Shown here: positions 11,361-22,799 of the stretch, one piece after another | Layout of the letters: every line of letters begins with the position of its first letter | How positions within the stretch are numbered: position 1 is the first letter of the stretch | Source: Brachynemurus nebulosus | Taxonomy: Eukaryota > Arthropoda > Insecta > Neuroptera > Myrmeleontidae | DNA: 64,000 nucleotides | Direction: 5' to 3' | Assembly (NCBI GenBank): GCA_035578155.1 | Contig: JAPWDM010000001.1 | Span: 10,515,543 to 10,579,542, forward strand | The notes under the pieces: model-generated | Databases searched by the model: none | The model's input: only the letters and a program-made list of their open reading frames with translations | What the model was told of the DNA's origin: nothing | Program-made: the position numbers and the translations under genes

Positions 11361-12303
11361 GGGGAAGGTCGCCCAAAGCGGGTAAGCTAAGATTAAACGC
11401 CCAAAAAAGTGACTTTTGACCTCGATAAGCAGATCTTTTTTATATTGTCAGATAGAATAGTTATCGAACTTTAAAATGAAACTTCACTTAAGAAATGTTT
11501 ATACGATATTTATTTTTAATAAAGAAAATACAAAACCTCTGCAAAAACCCGCTTTGCCCGTATAGGTATCCTAAAGCGGGTAACCCCCTTTGGGCAAAGC
11601 GGGTAAGTACATTATGTATTTAAATAATGTTATTATTTTTTAATATAAACTTTCTTAATCATAAATGACTTAACAATAATAATAATTAAGTAAAAAAAAT
11701 TGAAAAAATACAAAAATAATAAATTTATAACAATTAACTGTAACTTTCTTTACAACCACCATATTGGAATATATTACTTCAGGTGATTCCACATCAAAAT
11801 CACCACAAACAAGGCAGAAATATTTTTTTTAAGCTTTTTCCCTCATTCCGTCGTAAAAAGAAGATTATTTATTTTTTTTCCCCTTCCAACAGTTTTTTCC
11901 ATTAAGAAGCTTCTATTTTGTCTACCCGCTTTGCCCAAAAAGACTTAATTTTGTTAACTTAGAATAATTTCAAAATGAAATCCGATACATGTCTACCTTT
12001 TTCTACATTAAAAGTCAAATGAAGATAACATAATATATGGTAATACCAAAAAGATTACAAATATAAAGGTTTGTGACCAGTCACAGCATATTTATCGTCA
12101 AAATTTTTAACAAAACCAACAAAGAAATTTGATGAAGCTTAACTGGGACATTAAACGATACAAGCGTTCAAGTGCAACTGATTGACATTGGTTGATATTC
12201 GGTTAATCTAGCTATGCACACGACCTGACAAAAACATTCGATATAACGATATACAAGCGCTTACCCGCTTTACGAGGGGTACCCGCCTTGGGCGACTTTC
12301 CCC
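11361..12303. mobile_element. TA-type element, word caaagcgggta
   Basis: Left end ggggaaggtcgcccaaagcg and right end cgccttgggcgactttcccc are inverted repeats. The right end abuts TA at 12304-12305; the left TA appears mutated to CT. The word caaagcgggta or its complement recurs at both ends and at about 11550, 11573, 11593 and 11927. It is non-coding. Same architecture as the 9316 element but a different word. Confidence 0.75.
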
Positions 12304-12949
12304 TACACTCTGTAGTATTAGAATATTTTCTCGAAAATTTCCCATTTATTTTCTTTCCTGTACGATTTTTCTGTGCTGGATATATTAAATTCACTGTATG
12401 TACTTTAAAAATATATATTGTTTTTTTCTTTTAGCATTTTATTGAATAATATCAAAGTAAATGTAAACAATAATGGAAAAAAACAGATGGCGAATCATTG
12501 GAATTCCAATTTCCTAGGAACGAAACCGAACACTATTTTCAAATTCAAATTTATTCTAATACATTTCCAAAATATACATATAGATCGAAAATTTTTCCTG
12601 ATTTTATATTTTTTCAAATGGTTACCTACCTATATGTGAACAGTTTGAATATTTCTTCACAAATTTTTTAACAAAACCGCCATATATTTCATATAATTAA
12701 ATTTGTAAACAAATATTTACAAATTAGATCTATTATTTTCATTATAGTATACATTAGGTATGTACCTACATACCTACCATGAAACAGATACTTTAATAAG
12801 TATGTTAAAATAATAACCATAATTTGAAACTTTGTAAAATGTAATTACAGAATTATTAACTTCTGTAATTAATGTAACTATAACTATTGTTACATCAGAT
12901 AAATGTACAACTATTCTCATTTACAGACTTTATACACAGGTATTGAAAC
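12304..12949. other. AT-rich interval, nothing recognised
   Basis: Only low-complexity open frames; no terminal repeats found. Confidence 0.4.
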
Positions 12950-13360
12950 TAGGGATGTTATGGATATCCGTAACCGTAACCGAAACTACCGGATATCCGA
13001 AATAATTAAAAATCCGAAACCGAAACCGTATCCGAAAATAAAGGTTTCGAATTTGTTTCAGATAATAACAAGCAACTGTCGTTAGAAAACTGAGTTTTAA
13101 TCGAAGTAAGTTTTTGTTGCATGTATTTCTTTTGATAGATTTTCGTTAATTCGTATTTGGCGTTAACTTTTTATGGTAAAATATTCCAGCTTTTTTCTAA
13201 AAAAAAATATAACTAAAAGCAATTATCCGTAACCGTAACCGTATCCGAAATATTATCCGATATTTTTACATATCCGTAATCGAAACCGAAACCGAAAAAA
13301 ATGTTTTTAAATATCCATATCCGTATCCGTATCCGAAATTTCATATTCATAACATCCCTA
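12950..13360. mobile_element. hAT MITE, family III (ATCCGTAACCG word), copy 1
   Basis: Ends tagggatgttatggatatcc and tattcataacatcccta. The flanking 8-bp duplication attgaaac/attgaagc has one mismatch. Both subterminal regions are runs of ccgtaacc, ccgaaacc and atatcc words. It is non-coding; an open frame across it is composed of these words. Related copies lie at 38081-38393 and, truncated, at 25258-25373. Confidence 0.85.
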
Positions 13361-14308
13361 ATTGAAGCACATATAGTAATGAATGTAGTTAAAAATTTAA
13401 AAGAAAAAAATCGAAAAACTAATTATTTCAACATGTTGACAGTTTTAAATATACTTTTGTTGAGAATAATTCAATCTAATTGTAAGTTAAGCTCACGGAG
13501 CTATACATTACACGTGCCAGTCACACAAAATGATCATTCGTTTTTTTTAGCTACCGCACGTCGGTTTACTTTAGCTGGTTTTAAATGAGAAAATATAGAG
13601 AAATGGCGGGGTTTGCCGTACTAAAATAATTATCCATTAATCTGATATACTGTTACAATGGTAACATATAATTAAGTAATATATTTTTTAAAGTAAAAAC
13701 GGAGTCACCGATGGTTTCGGATCGTTTCGTACAGTACCATTTAAATTTTTTACAACTATTTTTTCAACTACTTGAATCGTTCACATTTAGGTAACAGGTA
13801 GTTTGATGCGTAAGCAAGATTTACCATTTTCACTTTACCACTATTTTCAATTTACAATTGAGAAAATAACTGATGGCAAGTTTACATTTACTTTTTTTTT
13901 GGCCCCAGTACCAAGTGGCGCGCCAGTAAAAACAAAATGAATGTGTAAACACCTATTGGTGTACAAGGTCGGCAGTGAACGCGTATATGTTTTATTTTTC
14001 GTCATAATTCATTGTTTGCTTCTCATTTAAATACAAATGACAATTTTGGCAGTTATATATGACAGTTATTTATTCAGTTTATCCAATATAGTGGTCTGCG
14101 CAATATTTACCATACAAATTATGTGTAAACGGATGTATAAGTAGTGTAAACTTTACAGACGTGGAGGTTTAAAAGTGGTGCCAGCAAATCATTGCAAGTG
14201 GATATTCGCTATTACCCATCCTCGTCTCGTAAATTTAGTTTTACATCCGAGACCAAAAAAATAACACTTACGATCCTGTTTTAACATAACTCGAGTAGAA
14301 ATTTTTTA
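13361..14308. other. interval without recognised gene
   Basis: A moderately AT-rich stretch with no recognised domain, terminal repeat or tandem repeat. It includes a patch at 13890-13930 with cccagtaccaagtggcgcgc. Confidence 0.4.
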
Positions 14309-14410
14309 GGGCTGGAATAGGGCCCGGATCTGGTTTGCCGGACTTAAGGTAGGGCCCTGATCAAGAAAACTATATGAGGGCCGGGCCAAAAATATAACAC
14401 TTTTTCAGTT

Positions 14411-14481
14411 CCGGCCCTGATCAGGCAGTCTGCTCCGGCCCTGATCGAGAAGCCTGCCCGGCCCTGATCGAGCAGTCTGTC
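14411..14481. repeat. 24-bp tandem repeat, 3 units
   Basis: ccggccctgatc followed by aggcagtctgct, gagaagcctgcc and gagcagtctgtc at 14411, 14435 and 14458, a period of 23-24 bp. Confidence 0.85.
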
Positions 14482-14632
14482 CTCTGACCTATGTTAGGGT
14501 ATTTAAATTCGGTTACATCTATATATGTACAGCATTTGTACTCTCATTTTTGTGCAGTTACTCTTTATGATGCCAGCTTACAGCAGACTAATTCATACTA
14601 AATTAAAAACGCAACGGAGACATATTGGATCA

Positions 14633-14718
14633 TGTAGGATTTGAACACGCAACCTTTTGTATACAGCTTATCACTCCACATTTATTTTATACACTACTAT
14701 ATGCACTGAGCTACGGAG
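14633..14718 (-). repeat. tRNA-like pol III head (SINE or tRNA pseudogene)
   Basis: On the minus strand a box-A-like tagctcagtgcatatagtag (14694-14713) is followed by a box-B-like ggttgcgtgttcaaatcc (14637-14654). The A/B spacing is close to that of a tRNA, but the anticodon arm and acceptor stem do not pair convincingly, so a functional tRNA is unlikely. A SINE head or tRNA pseudogene is the best reading. Confidence 0.55.
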
Positions 14719-14901
14719 TTTTATATTGTTATGTTCTTAATTCTTAATATATACCTACTTTTAAGTTTAAAAATTATAATAAATTGTATATAAACTTGTA
14801 TGCGGCAGGACGATATTATTTACCTTACTTATACAAACGATTTTTTCATTTTTAAAACCAAAATTAATTAAGATACCTATATCAGGGATAAACGGGATTA
14901 G

Positions 14902-15260
14902 GACCGGAACAGACATCCCATAATGAGGCCTTAATAAGAATATAAAATTAGAGCCGGATCAAGGAAGTTTAATTAATCCCCTAATAAGGAAATGAAATCA
15001 GAGCCGGATCGTGAAAACCATAATAAGACCCTAATAAGGAGATAAAATCAGGGCCAGATCGGGAAAACCATAAAAAGGCCCTAATAAGGATAAAAAATCA
15101 TGGCCGGATCAGGGAAGTTTAATTAAAGCCCTAATAAGGAAATGCAATTAGGGCCGGATCGGGAAAACAATAATAGAGCCCTAATAAGGGGATAAAATCA
15201 GGGCCGGATCAGTCCAACCACAATAGGGCCCTAATAAGGCAAATGAAGTAAGGGTCAAAT
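14902..15260. repeat. 50-bp minisatellite, 8 units
   Basis: Units begin gccggatc (or a variant) at 14902, 14953, 15004, 15054, 15103, 15153, 15203 and 15253, spacing 49-51 bp. Each contains gccggatc, then gggaaaaccataat or agggaagtttaatta, then ccctaataagg and ataaaatcagg. Two alternating variants of the middle segment suggest a higher-order arrangement. Confidence 0.9.
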
Positions 15261-15385
15261 CAGACAAGTAGGGCAAACTTAATAGGATTTTCCTGATCCG
15301 GCCCTGGTCAGGATCTTATTCGATAAACCTAATAGCGTATGCACTTAATAAGCCTGATCCGAGCCGAACCGAGTTAGAGCTTGCC

Positions 15386-16327
15386 CTAATTACTCGGGAA
15401 AAAGCATTTAAAAATATTTTCAAGTCTGATAGAATTATTGTATCTCAGGAAATTATTCCACATGAAATGATGTCCGAAATTTGGGTACTTTCCTTTATTT
15501 TTTAATATTCTCAATCCAATTAAAAAATTTACGTTTAAGATTTAAAAGATTTAAGTTTGCCTAAAAAATAATACGCGCGCCGTTTCAAGTTGTTGTGTAC
15601 CAAAATAGATCAGTGCCGTCAAAATTCTCAACAACAGTCACTACAGCATCTTTAACTCTAATTTTTTTCGTGAACATTGTGTCTTGATTTTGTGAAACAA
15701 CAATCTTCTATCAGAAATAAACTCTTTACTTATATAGGTAGTACATATAATATGTATGTAGGAACGTAATCAATACGTATAATTAGTATATTAAAGTTTG
15801 TTACATTATCGGTAGGCATAATGTCGTGAAACGGATATTGTATATATTATCTAATTATAAGTTAATTACGATGTAATCCCTTTAATTAATTGCCTCTACT
15901 TCTGCTACAGCGAATCGTTAGCATAAAGTTTTCTAATTATCATTTTCAATTAATATATTTAATGTAGTATTGAAACACTATATTTCCCCCATCAAACAGT
16001 AATTAGTTAATTAATTCTCTTTCTTAACCTTTTTGATACTTGTCTTCATATTAAGAAAAATTTACAATTAAAATTTGAAACTTTGAAACTTTGAAATGGT
16101 GGTATTAAAGATTATCATCTTTGATATTATAACACGTTTTCGTTATACTAATTTAATTTTTAAACTTAAATTTATACTTTCCTTTTATCGAAAATAAAAA
16201 TGAAATTTTGTACTTTATTTACGTAAAGCTGCTAAACAACGTACTATAGTAATTAATAGTAACCTGTCCATTTTTCCGACTCTTAGTTGATAACAGTCGC
16301 TACATCGTGGAACACTTTTTAAACCCT
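15386..16327. other. AT-rich interval, nothing recognised
   Basis: No gene, terminal repeat or tandem array recognised. Confidence 0.4.
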
Positions 16328-17079
16328 AAAAAATCTAATTGACCTGTTTTTGCTCAATGTCCTAATATTAAGTCCAAGGGTAGTTAACTAGGGGATGATT
16401 GTGTCGAATAGTCGTACTATTTGGGTGGTTCAGGAAGTTCTTCTTCATGGAAAATAACTTAAGAAAATTAGAATAATGTAGAAATAAAATTTTCGATTTT
16501 AAAATTCAGTTTAAGCAACACTGGAGAGAGGGCGAGTCACCCTCTTAAATTACATATTAGTTTACTAACATTCTTTTATACTATTAACACACTGACAGTG
16601 GGTAATAATGTCACAATAAGTGGTTCTGAAGTTGGACTATCGTATGTAAGGTTTTTATTAGGTTTGTTTTTAAATGGACATTATAGTTTTCGTTATCGAA
16701 AATTATCGATACCGAAAATGACGATATTTTCAAAATAAATAGGAAACCTAATAAAAACCTTACATACGATAGTCCAACTTCAGAATCACTTACTGTGGCA
16801 TTATTACCCACTGTTAGTGTGTTAATATTAAAAATGAGTGTATGTAAACTGGTATGTAATTTAAGAGGGTGACTTACCCCCTCTCCAATGTTGCTCAAAA
16901 TGAATTTTGAAATCAAAAATTTCATTTCTACGTTATTCTAATTATCTTAAACTATCTTCCATGAAGAAGAACTTCTTGAACTACCCAAGTAATACGACTA
17001 TTCGACAGTCACCCCCTAGTTAACTACCCTTAGACTTAATATTAGGACATTGAGCAAAAACAGGTCAATCAGATTTTTA
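16328..17079. repeat. 752-bp palindrome (foldback element)
   Basis: The left arm 16328-16671 and right arm 16740-17079 are inverted copies, roughly nine bases in ten identical, from aatctaattgacctgttttt outward to the inner ggtttttattaggttt. The loop 16672-16739 holds ttcgttatcgaaaattatcg and a nearby complementary block. A solo arm fragment occurs at 25027-25094. Open frames through it are by-products. No target duplication was confirmed. Confidence 0.85.
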
Positions 17080-17961
17080 ACGTAGATTTCAAATTTGTAA
17101 ACAATTTTTTTTTTAATTTTCATCCCTTCTTGCAAAATAAACCCCCAAATTTTAACCCCCAACCACCCTTATTGATGTAAACTGAACAAGTTGCATATCA
17201 ATAGATAGCTCTTTAAAAAAGAGCAATATCGCCAATTTAAACTTTTGCTCTATCTCTTACTATTTTCGAGATATTTGAAAAATTAAATTCTTACCCCAAT
17301 TTTTGAAGGGCGATTTCACCCCTTCAAACCGTTTTTCCACCGATAAAACAAAATACGTGTCTCTTAGATTTCGACGTAGAATAACATATTTCAGCGGCAT
17401 TGAAATCGGAGGCGGACACCTGGGAACCTTTCCTTGTGAGTGTACTTTTTTGCTCCCTACTCTGTTTGAACTAATGTTCTGTACAAATTTTGGAATCTAC
17501 ATGTTGATAGCCATAGCCTATAATGGCGAAACGTCTAAATGGTACTCCATTTTGATAACCAGTACGCTTTATTTGGAATTGTTGATGCGTTACAACGTGG
17601 CGTTACATTTAATCAGAATACTTGACGTTGTACAGCGTCCATGACCGTGTCTACCTGTTGAAAAGTGTTTCGAGATGAACAAAGTTTCGGAAACACAGCC
17701 GCATGGGATTGGCAAGCTCACAATTTTGACGCCATAATAAACGCCACTGTACTGTGAAAGCTGAAACGCTATAATACTCTCAAATATAACTCTCAAAAGT
17801 AATTTACCTACTAAAGCCGACAGTTCCACGCATTCTATTAAATTACATCCTTAACGCATGTACGTACGCACAGTAGTAAAATAGATTGATTCTGGCCAAA
17901 CAAAGTCCAATTTTATTCGCCATGTATAGGTCAAATTATTTAACGCTGGTCTGAGAGGTCA
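17080..17961. other. unassigned interval with satellite-like text
   Basis: 17100-17440 contains cccaaattttaacccccaac and similar text recalling the 160-bp satellite at 22.8-23.7 kb. From 17440 to 17880 the base composition is less AT-rich and an open frame of about 113 residues (17303-17644) crosses the change, but no domain is recognisable. Confidence 0.35.
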
Positions 17962-17965
17962 TTAA

Positions 17966-18849
17966 GGGAGGGGGGGGTAAAGTTTTAAAATTTTTTTTGG
18001 CATTTTTTTCTGAATGTACAACATGTCGAGCGTGTTGTGTCAAAATTTCAAGTAAATCCGAGCAAAACTAATGAAGATACAGCATTTCAAGCGATCGGCC
18101 CTCATGCTCGATTTTTATACCTGCCTGGTAGCTGCGCGACACGCCTACCTGGTAAGTATAAAATTTACTTTAATTTTATACTTACAAATCTTATACAAAA
18201 CAAATACTTACTAGAATTACCCGCGTAAGTATAAAAAATTATATAATTTTATTGATGCTTAGTTTTGGATTTTTGAGTATAAAAAACTTTAAATCCATTT
18301 TCTCGCAAACAACATTTTTGAAGTTCGTGAACATCATAACTCAAAATCTACTTCACCAATTTTGTTGAAATTTTGTACACTGTTTCTACGCATAAATCAA
18401 CAGGTAATCAGGTCGAGTTTTTTTTTTTTGCTATTTTTTTTTTTCAATTTATATTAAAAAATTAACCGAAATTTTTAGCAAAAATTGCGTTTTTCACTTC
18501 AAAATGCTGCCAAAAATAAAAAAAATTGAAAAAATACAAAAAACTCTTCCTGACTCCCTAGGGAAACATATCGCCTTTTAAACGCATTTCGATTTTTTTG
18601 TCTCGGATGATCCGGTACGAAGTTATGATGTTCACCGCAAAACAACTTTTTTTCGAGGCGCCTCCGGACATTCGCTGTCACGGACTTATTTATCGATATT
18701 TGTAATTAATAATTTTTTCAAAGATACTTCAGATGTTATACTATAACGTGTATATGAAATAAGTAAGCCAACGTTATTCATATCTCCAAAAAAAAACTCA
18801 TGAAAATATGCCATTTTTTCGCTTTTAAAATCTAACCCCCCCCCCCCCC
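17966..18849. mobile_element. TTAA-flanked element with poly-G/poly-C ends
   Basis: The left end gggaggggggggtaaag and right end taacccccccccccccc are inverted repeats, continuing inward as ttttaaaa and a tggcat block. TTAA flanks both sides (17962-17965 and 18850-18853). The interior has a GC-richer patch with no domain. A TTAA target suggests piggyBac-like insertion, but TA within TTAA would also fit a Tc1/mariner-like element. Confidence 0.6.
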
Positions 18850-18852
18850 TTA

Positions 18853-18963
18853 ACAAATGAAGTAAAATTAGACGTACAATTTTATATTACTACTATAGTT
18901 ACTCGAATATAAAAATAACAAAAAGGGAAAGAGACACGTTCGTCTAATTTTGCTTCATTTGTT
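18853..18963. repeat. 111-bp foldback
   Basis: caaatgaagtaaaattagac (from about 18854) pairs with gtctaattttgcttcatttg ending near 18963, 22 of 24 positions complementary. It directly abuts the preceding TTAA-flanked element. Confidence 0.7.
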
Positions 18964-19025
18964 GCATTTGTTTGATTACGTCAGATCAACTTTAGTTAAT
19001 TTGACGTATATGCTACTTTATTGTA

Positions 19026-19262
19026 CACCAATACCTCAATTTGCGTCGTGGTTATGTTCCAAAAAAACACGACGCGAATTGAAACGACGCATAGTGAATT
19101 ATGATTTTCTATAGCAAATTTCGAAAAAAAAATTAAAGACTCGAACCCAAAACAACGCAACTTCGAAAATCTAACGACGCACAGTGAAAATTAGTACTAA
19201 TTCAGCAGCGACGCAACTTCAAAAAAACGCAAAACAAAACGACGGAAAGCGAGGTATTGGTG
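19026..19262. mobile_element. TA-flanked MITE, word acgacgca
   Basis: Ends caccaatacctcaatttgcg and gcgaggtattggtg are inverted repeats, with TA at 19024-19025 and 19263-19264. Variants of (a)cgacgca or its complement occur at least six times in 237 bp. It is non-coding and has the same word-repeat design as the 9316 and 11361 elements. Confidence 0.85.
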
Positions 19263-20525
19263 TATTTCGTATGTATAATACCTATACAACACTGTGTAAT
19301 AAAGGTAATAAGAAACATTTTTAAATTTTGATAACCCAAAACTATATAATCTGTAAAAATAACCAATCATGAATGGAAACTTTCTGTTAAAAAGAGCGAA
19401 TAAAGAGGAATAAACTATAAAAATTAATGATGCATTTACATTTTTCCATTAATCGTACGGGAATTTTACTAATTGGTTACATCATACGATATTAACAATG
19501 TTTTTAATTATTTTTAATGTTGGCAAATAATGTAAAAAAGTTTTAAATACTCACATTTCATTGTAGCCAATTAATTATATCTTTCTGAAATAAAAATTGG
19601 CTATACGGTAGGAATAGGTATTTTTTTTTTTAATTTTAAATACTCTACAGCAGAGGATTCTAAAGTGTGGCCAACTAGGTAAATGCGACCTGTGAACGCT
19701 AAAAGTACGATTCGTGACTTTAGAAATGAGGAAGCGTTTACTTTTTGTTCTGTTTTTTTTTTTTATGATCACTAAAGTATTTCCAAAGGGCATAGTCAGG
19801 TAGGACAGGGAAAACGGTCCTCGACGCAAAATTGATATTTTTTATAGAAAGTAATACTTCTTAGCACCAGATATATTCCTACCAAATTTCAACGCTCTAA
19901 AGCTAATAGTTTATGAATGAAAAAAGACAGAATTTTCCGAAAAAAAAATTTTGACTCGCTTTGTAGCGATTTTTTTCTGTTTTTGATTTTTATATTTATT
20001 TATTTCTTTTATCCGCCAAAGTTCCCTCTATTAATATTTCCAAAATATCTGTATCACTCAAAATGAAAAAGAATCAGGACCACCAAAAAAATCCATGACC
20101 AGTAACATCTCAATATACAAAAACATTGTCAAATTTGTTAGAATTAAATATTTCAATGAAAATAATCAAAGGTTTTACATCATTAAATAAAAAATCAAAA
20201 AAATTATCAGGACATACATTAAGTATTTATTAAACACCACATTTACATATGTATACATTTTGTTAAAATTATTTTAATTCCCATAAAATTTAATTTGTTA
20301 CAAGTCAATATTTTATATATTTATTAAAGTAATTCACCGGTATGGGTTCAATAAAAACTAGAACGTGTTACTAGCGAATTTTGGAGTCGAAAATTCAGCT
20401 ATTACAGCCACTATCATGCCGCAACTTGAGCTCGGGATCTCTGGAACCCAAAAATAATGCTTACTAATATATATAACTTTTATAATTCTTGTACGAAACG
20501 TCCTATTTTTACGAAATTTGGGGAA
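19263..20525. other. AT-rich interval, one hAT-like end
   Basis: Only cagaggattctaaagtgtgg at 19651-19670 stands out; it resembles a hAT terminal repeat of the cagNggttctcaaa type, but no partner end or 8-bp duplication was found. Confidence 0.35.
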
Positions 20526-20760
20526 AACGTTGGAAACCCATAAGACACGTTCGTAGGGTCCTCAAAAAAAAACTAGATTTTGTCAAAATTTGCCAAAACA
20601 CAAACGTTTTTTTAAATTGTTTTACACGATGGTAAATATTAAAGAAGCATATAAATTAGGCTTTAGAACCATTATTCTGCATGAGCATGTTTTTGAGAAA
20701 AAATAATTTTTGTAATGGTAAATTCGTTTTGTTATGCAAGATGCTGCGATAGGGGTATTT
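20526..20760 (+). repeat. dispersed repeat A, copy 2
   Basis: Starts aacgttggaaacccataaga and ends atgctgcgataggggtattt, preceded by gttatgcaag. It is more diverged in the middle than copies 1 and 3. Confidence 0.7.
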
Positions 20761-21522
20761 TTTATTTAATACACATAGTTTTTATTCACATAGTCATAAC
20801 TTTAGTAACGTTAATGTAATTAAAAAACTGAAATGCAATTTCATTTTATGGTAAAACATTCAATAAATTAAATACAAAATAGTCTGCCTTTTATAGTAAT
20901 TAAATTTTATAATTCATTTAAAATTGTTTGAAATATAAAAAGTGGAATTGTTTGCATATAATTTCATTATTTGAAATTAATTTTTTTTCCCGATGAAAAA
21001 AATTTAAACAAACAAACCTTCATAATTTATTTATTTTTATTACAAAAAAAAAAGTGAAAAAGTTTTTTTTTTCTTTTATGAAACATACAAAAATTGAATT
21101 TAAAAACTTCTTGATAAATTAAATATAGTATGCAAAATTTTGTAACTGTATTAAATTATATAATTTCAACTTGTTCCTCTTCTATTAAATTACTTTACCC
21201 TTTCTCAATTTTACCCTAAACAACTCAAAACAAAAGTTGTAGAACAACAAACGTATATACACCTATATGTACGTATATAGAAGCGGTCACTTTAAGACGC
21301 GTTATGAACGACCCCAACCGAATATACAATAAACTTCTGCAAAGATTTCCGTCTTTTCCATGGAATTTCATCTGGGATTGCATCTTTTACACCAGGGATT
21401 GCCGAAGTATGGTCCCCGAGCCCTACTAATACGGTTTCCGATCTTTTAAAAATGATAAGAAATAGTTCATTTTTCGATCTATTTTCTTATAGTCAAATTT
21501 TTTTCACGGATATAAACCAGGG
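20761..21522. other. AT-rich interval, nothing firm
   Basis: No gene recognised. accagggattgccgaagtat near 21392 looks like a solo hAT-like end without a partner. Confidence 0.35.
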
Positions 21523-21741
21523 CCGGATTAGCCACTAAGCCTACCTAGGGCGGCAAAGTTTTAGAAGATAGAGATAAAACTTGAAATTTGAAGTTATTTT
21601 TTTTTTTATGATTTTTATTTTAGTGAAATCAATTATTTTTTGTAGGGAAAAGACCTAAAAAAGTAAGAAAAGTTAGATCTTCTGCATTTTAAGTAAAAGG
21701 CAGGGGCGACATTTTTTATGGTGCCTAGGGCGGCACTTACA
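21523..21741. mobile_element. hAT-like fragment (cagggccggattag)
   Basis: Starts cagggccggattagccacta and contains cctagggcggca twice, at 21544-21555 and 21724-21735. The second is a direct, not inverted, copy. A related unit lies at 28818-29027. A second terminus in inverted orientation was not found, so it is probably truncated. Confidence 0.5.
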
Positions 21742-21809
21742 AGGAAAGGTATGCAACTGTATCTCTCAAAAATTTTTGAAACTTGAGTGGATTGTAGATC
21801 TTATTAAAA

Positions 21810-21812
<3 letters not shown>

Positions 21813-21893
<81 letters not shown>
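21813..21893. repeat. (TA)n microsatellite
   Basis: About 40 uninterrupted TA units. Confidence 0.95.
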
Positions 21894-21896
<3 letters not shown>

Positions 21897-22431
21897 CCGC
21901 GCGATAAATTACTTACTTTTCGAGAAAAACTAGGAAATATGTCGTTCTCCATTTCACTCGCACTCGCATTCTTTTTTTTTCTGTCTCATTTTTTACGAGC
22001 TAAATTCGAAAAAAACCGCTTTATAAGTAGCGTGTCATGATTTTTTTAATCCCATTTAACGATTCGGCTATATTCTTTTTCTTTGTCAGTTAAATGTTTT
22101 TATAATGTATCTCTATTCCATTTTTTTTTTTAGATAAAAAATCACGGCGCAGTTTTTTATGTGATATGATCAGAATTTAGATGATGTTTACACCTTCCTA
22201 AAATTAATAAGAGCTTGCTACAATCGCATAAAAATTACGTTAAATCATATTCAAACAATAATATTTTTACGTAATTTTTTATCCAAATGACAATACTACG
22301 TTATAATTATATGTATAAACCCATCATTTTAGTGGTAAATAAATTTGCACATTCAGTTTTTTTTTTCTTTTGACAACAAAACAAATAATTTTAAATTTTG
22401 ACAAGTTGTATCATACATTTTTGAAAATATT

Positions 22432-22590
22432 ATAGTATATTGTGCAATAAGTGCGGGAAATTGTCGATTGCCCACGAAAGCGAAGTTGAGCGCACGAACG
22501 TAGTGAGTGCGCTCATTCGCTTGAGTGGGGCAATCGACAATCCCGCACGAGTTGCACATACTATTTTTTATTACGAATTTCACATACTTT
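22432..22590 (+). mobile_element. hairpin-rich element H, left half
   Basis: gtgcgggaaattgtcgattg (22451) pairs with caatcgacaatcccgcac (about 22531-22548). The inner gagcgcac and gtgcgctc also pair, so about 100 bp fold into a nearly continuous hairpin. The same sequence at 63563-63710 is followed directly by the sequence found here at 24229, so this half appears separated from its partner by about 1.6 kb. Confidence 0.75.
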
Positions 22591-22713
22591 TTAGTCGAAT
22601 TTTCTCCGAAAAATTAGACTTATACAGTCTATACGATAAGAGCTGCGAGAGGCGAGAGTAGGGGCGCTATCCGTTTTCGGACCCGTAGAACACGAATATG
22701 TAGAAAAAAAATG

Positions 22714-22718
<5 letters not shown>

Positions 22719-22771
<53 letters not shown>
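22719..22771. repeat. (TA)n microsatellite
   Basis: About 26 uninterrupted TA units. Confidence 0.95.
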
Positions 22772-22774
<3 letters not shown>

Positions 22775-22799
22775 CCCGCCACCTTTTAATTTGTGTAGG

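Larger units (their letters stand above)
14309..15385. mobile_element. element carrying ccggccctgatc words and a minisatellite
   Basis: Starts near ttagggctggaatagggccc and ends near cttgccctaattactcgg, giving weak inverted ends (ttagggc). The motif ggccctgatc or its complement gatccggccc is scattered throughout: three 23-24 bp direct units at 14411-14481, an eight-unit 50-bp array at 14902-15260, and inverted copies at 15296-15305 and 15350. A tRNA-like stretch on the minus strand lies between the two arrays. The boundaries are inferred. Confidence 0.5.

Noticed and set aside
12903..13588. Open frames rich in RNRNR and IRIRIR
   Set aside because: They translate the ccgtaacc/atccg words of the hAT family III MITE and its flank.
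14633..14718. Possible functional tRNA gene
   Set aside because: Box motifs are present, but acceptor and anticodon stems do not pair.
14902..15260. Regularly spaced repeats that could suggest a CRISPR array
   Set aside because: The 50-bp units are tandem along their whole length with no unique spacers, and the setting is eukaryotic.
16611..16925. 104-codon minus-strand open frame
   Set aside because: It lies across the loop and both arms of the 752-bp palindrome, so it is a by-product of the repeat.
17303..17644. 113-codon plus-strand open frame
   Set aside because: The first third is satellite-like text, and the rest is hydrophobic without a recognisable domain or splice context. Kept only as an unassigned interval.
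21737..21952. Open frame with a long IYIYIY run
   Set aside because: It is a translation of the (TA)n tract; the same holds for frames over the TA tracts at 22591-22782, 28470-28715 and 44846-45058.
22353..22661. Overlapping open frames on both strands
   Set aside because: They read through the palindromic left half of element H, which gives mirrored frames on both strands.
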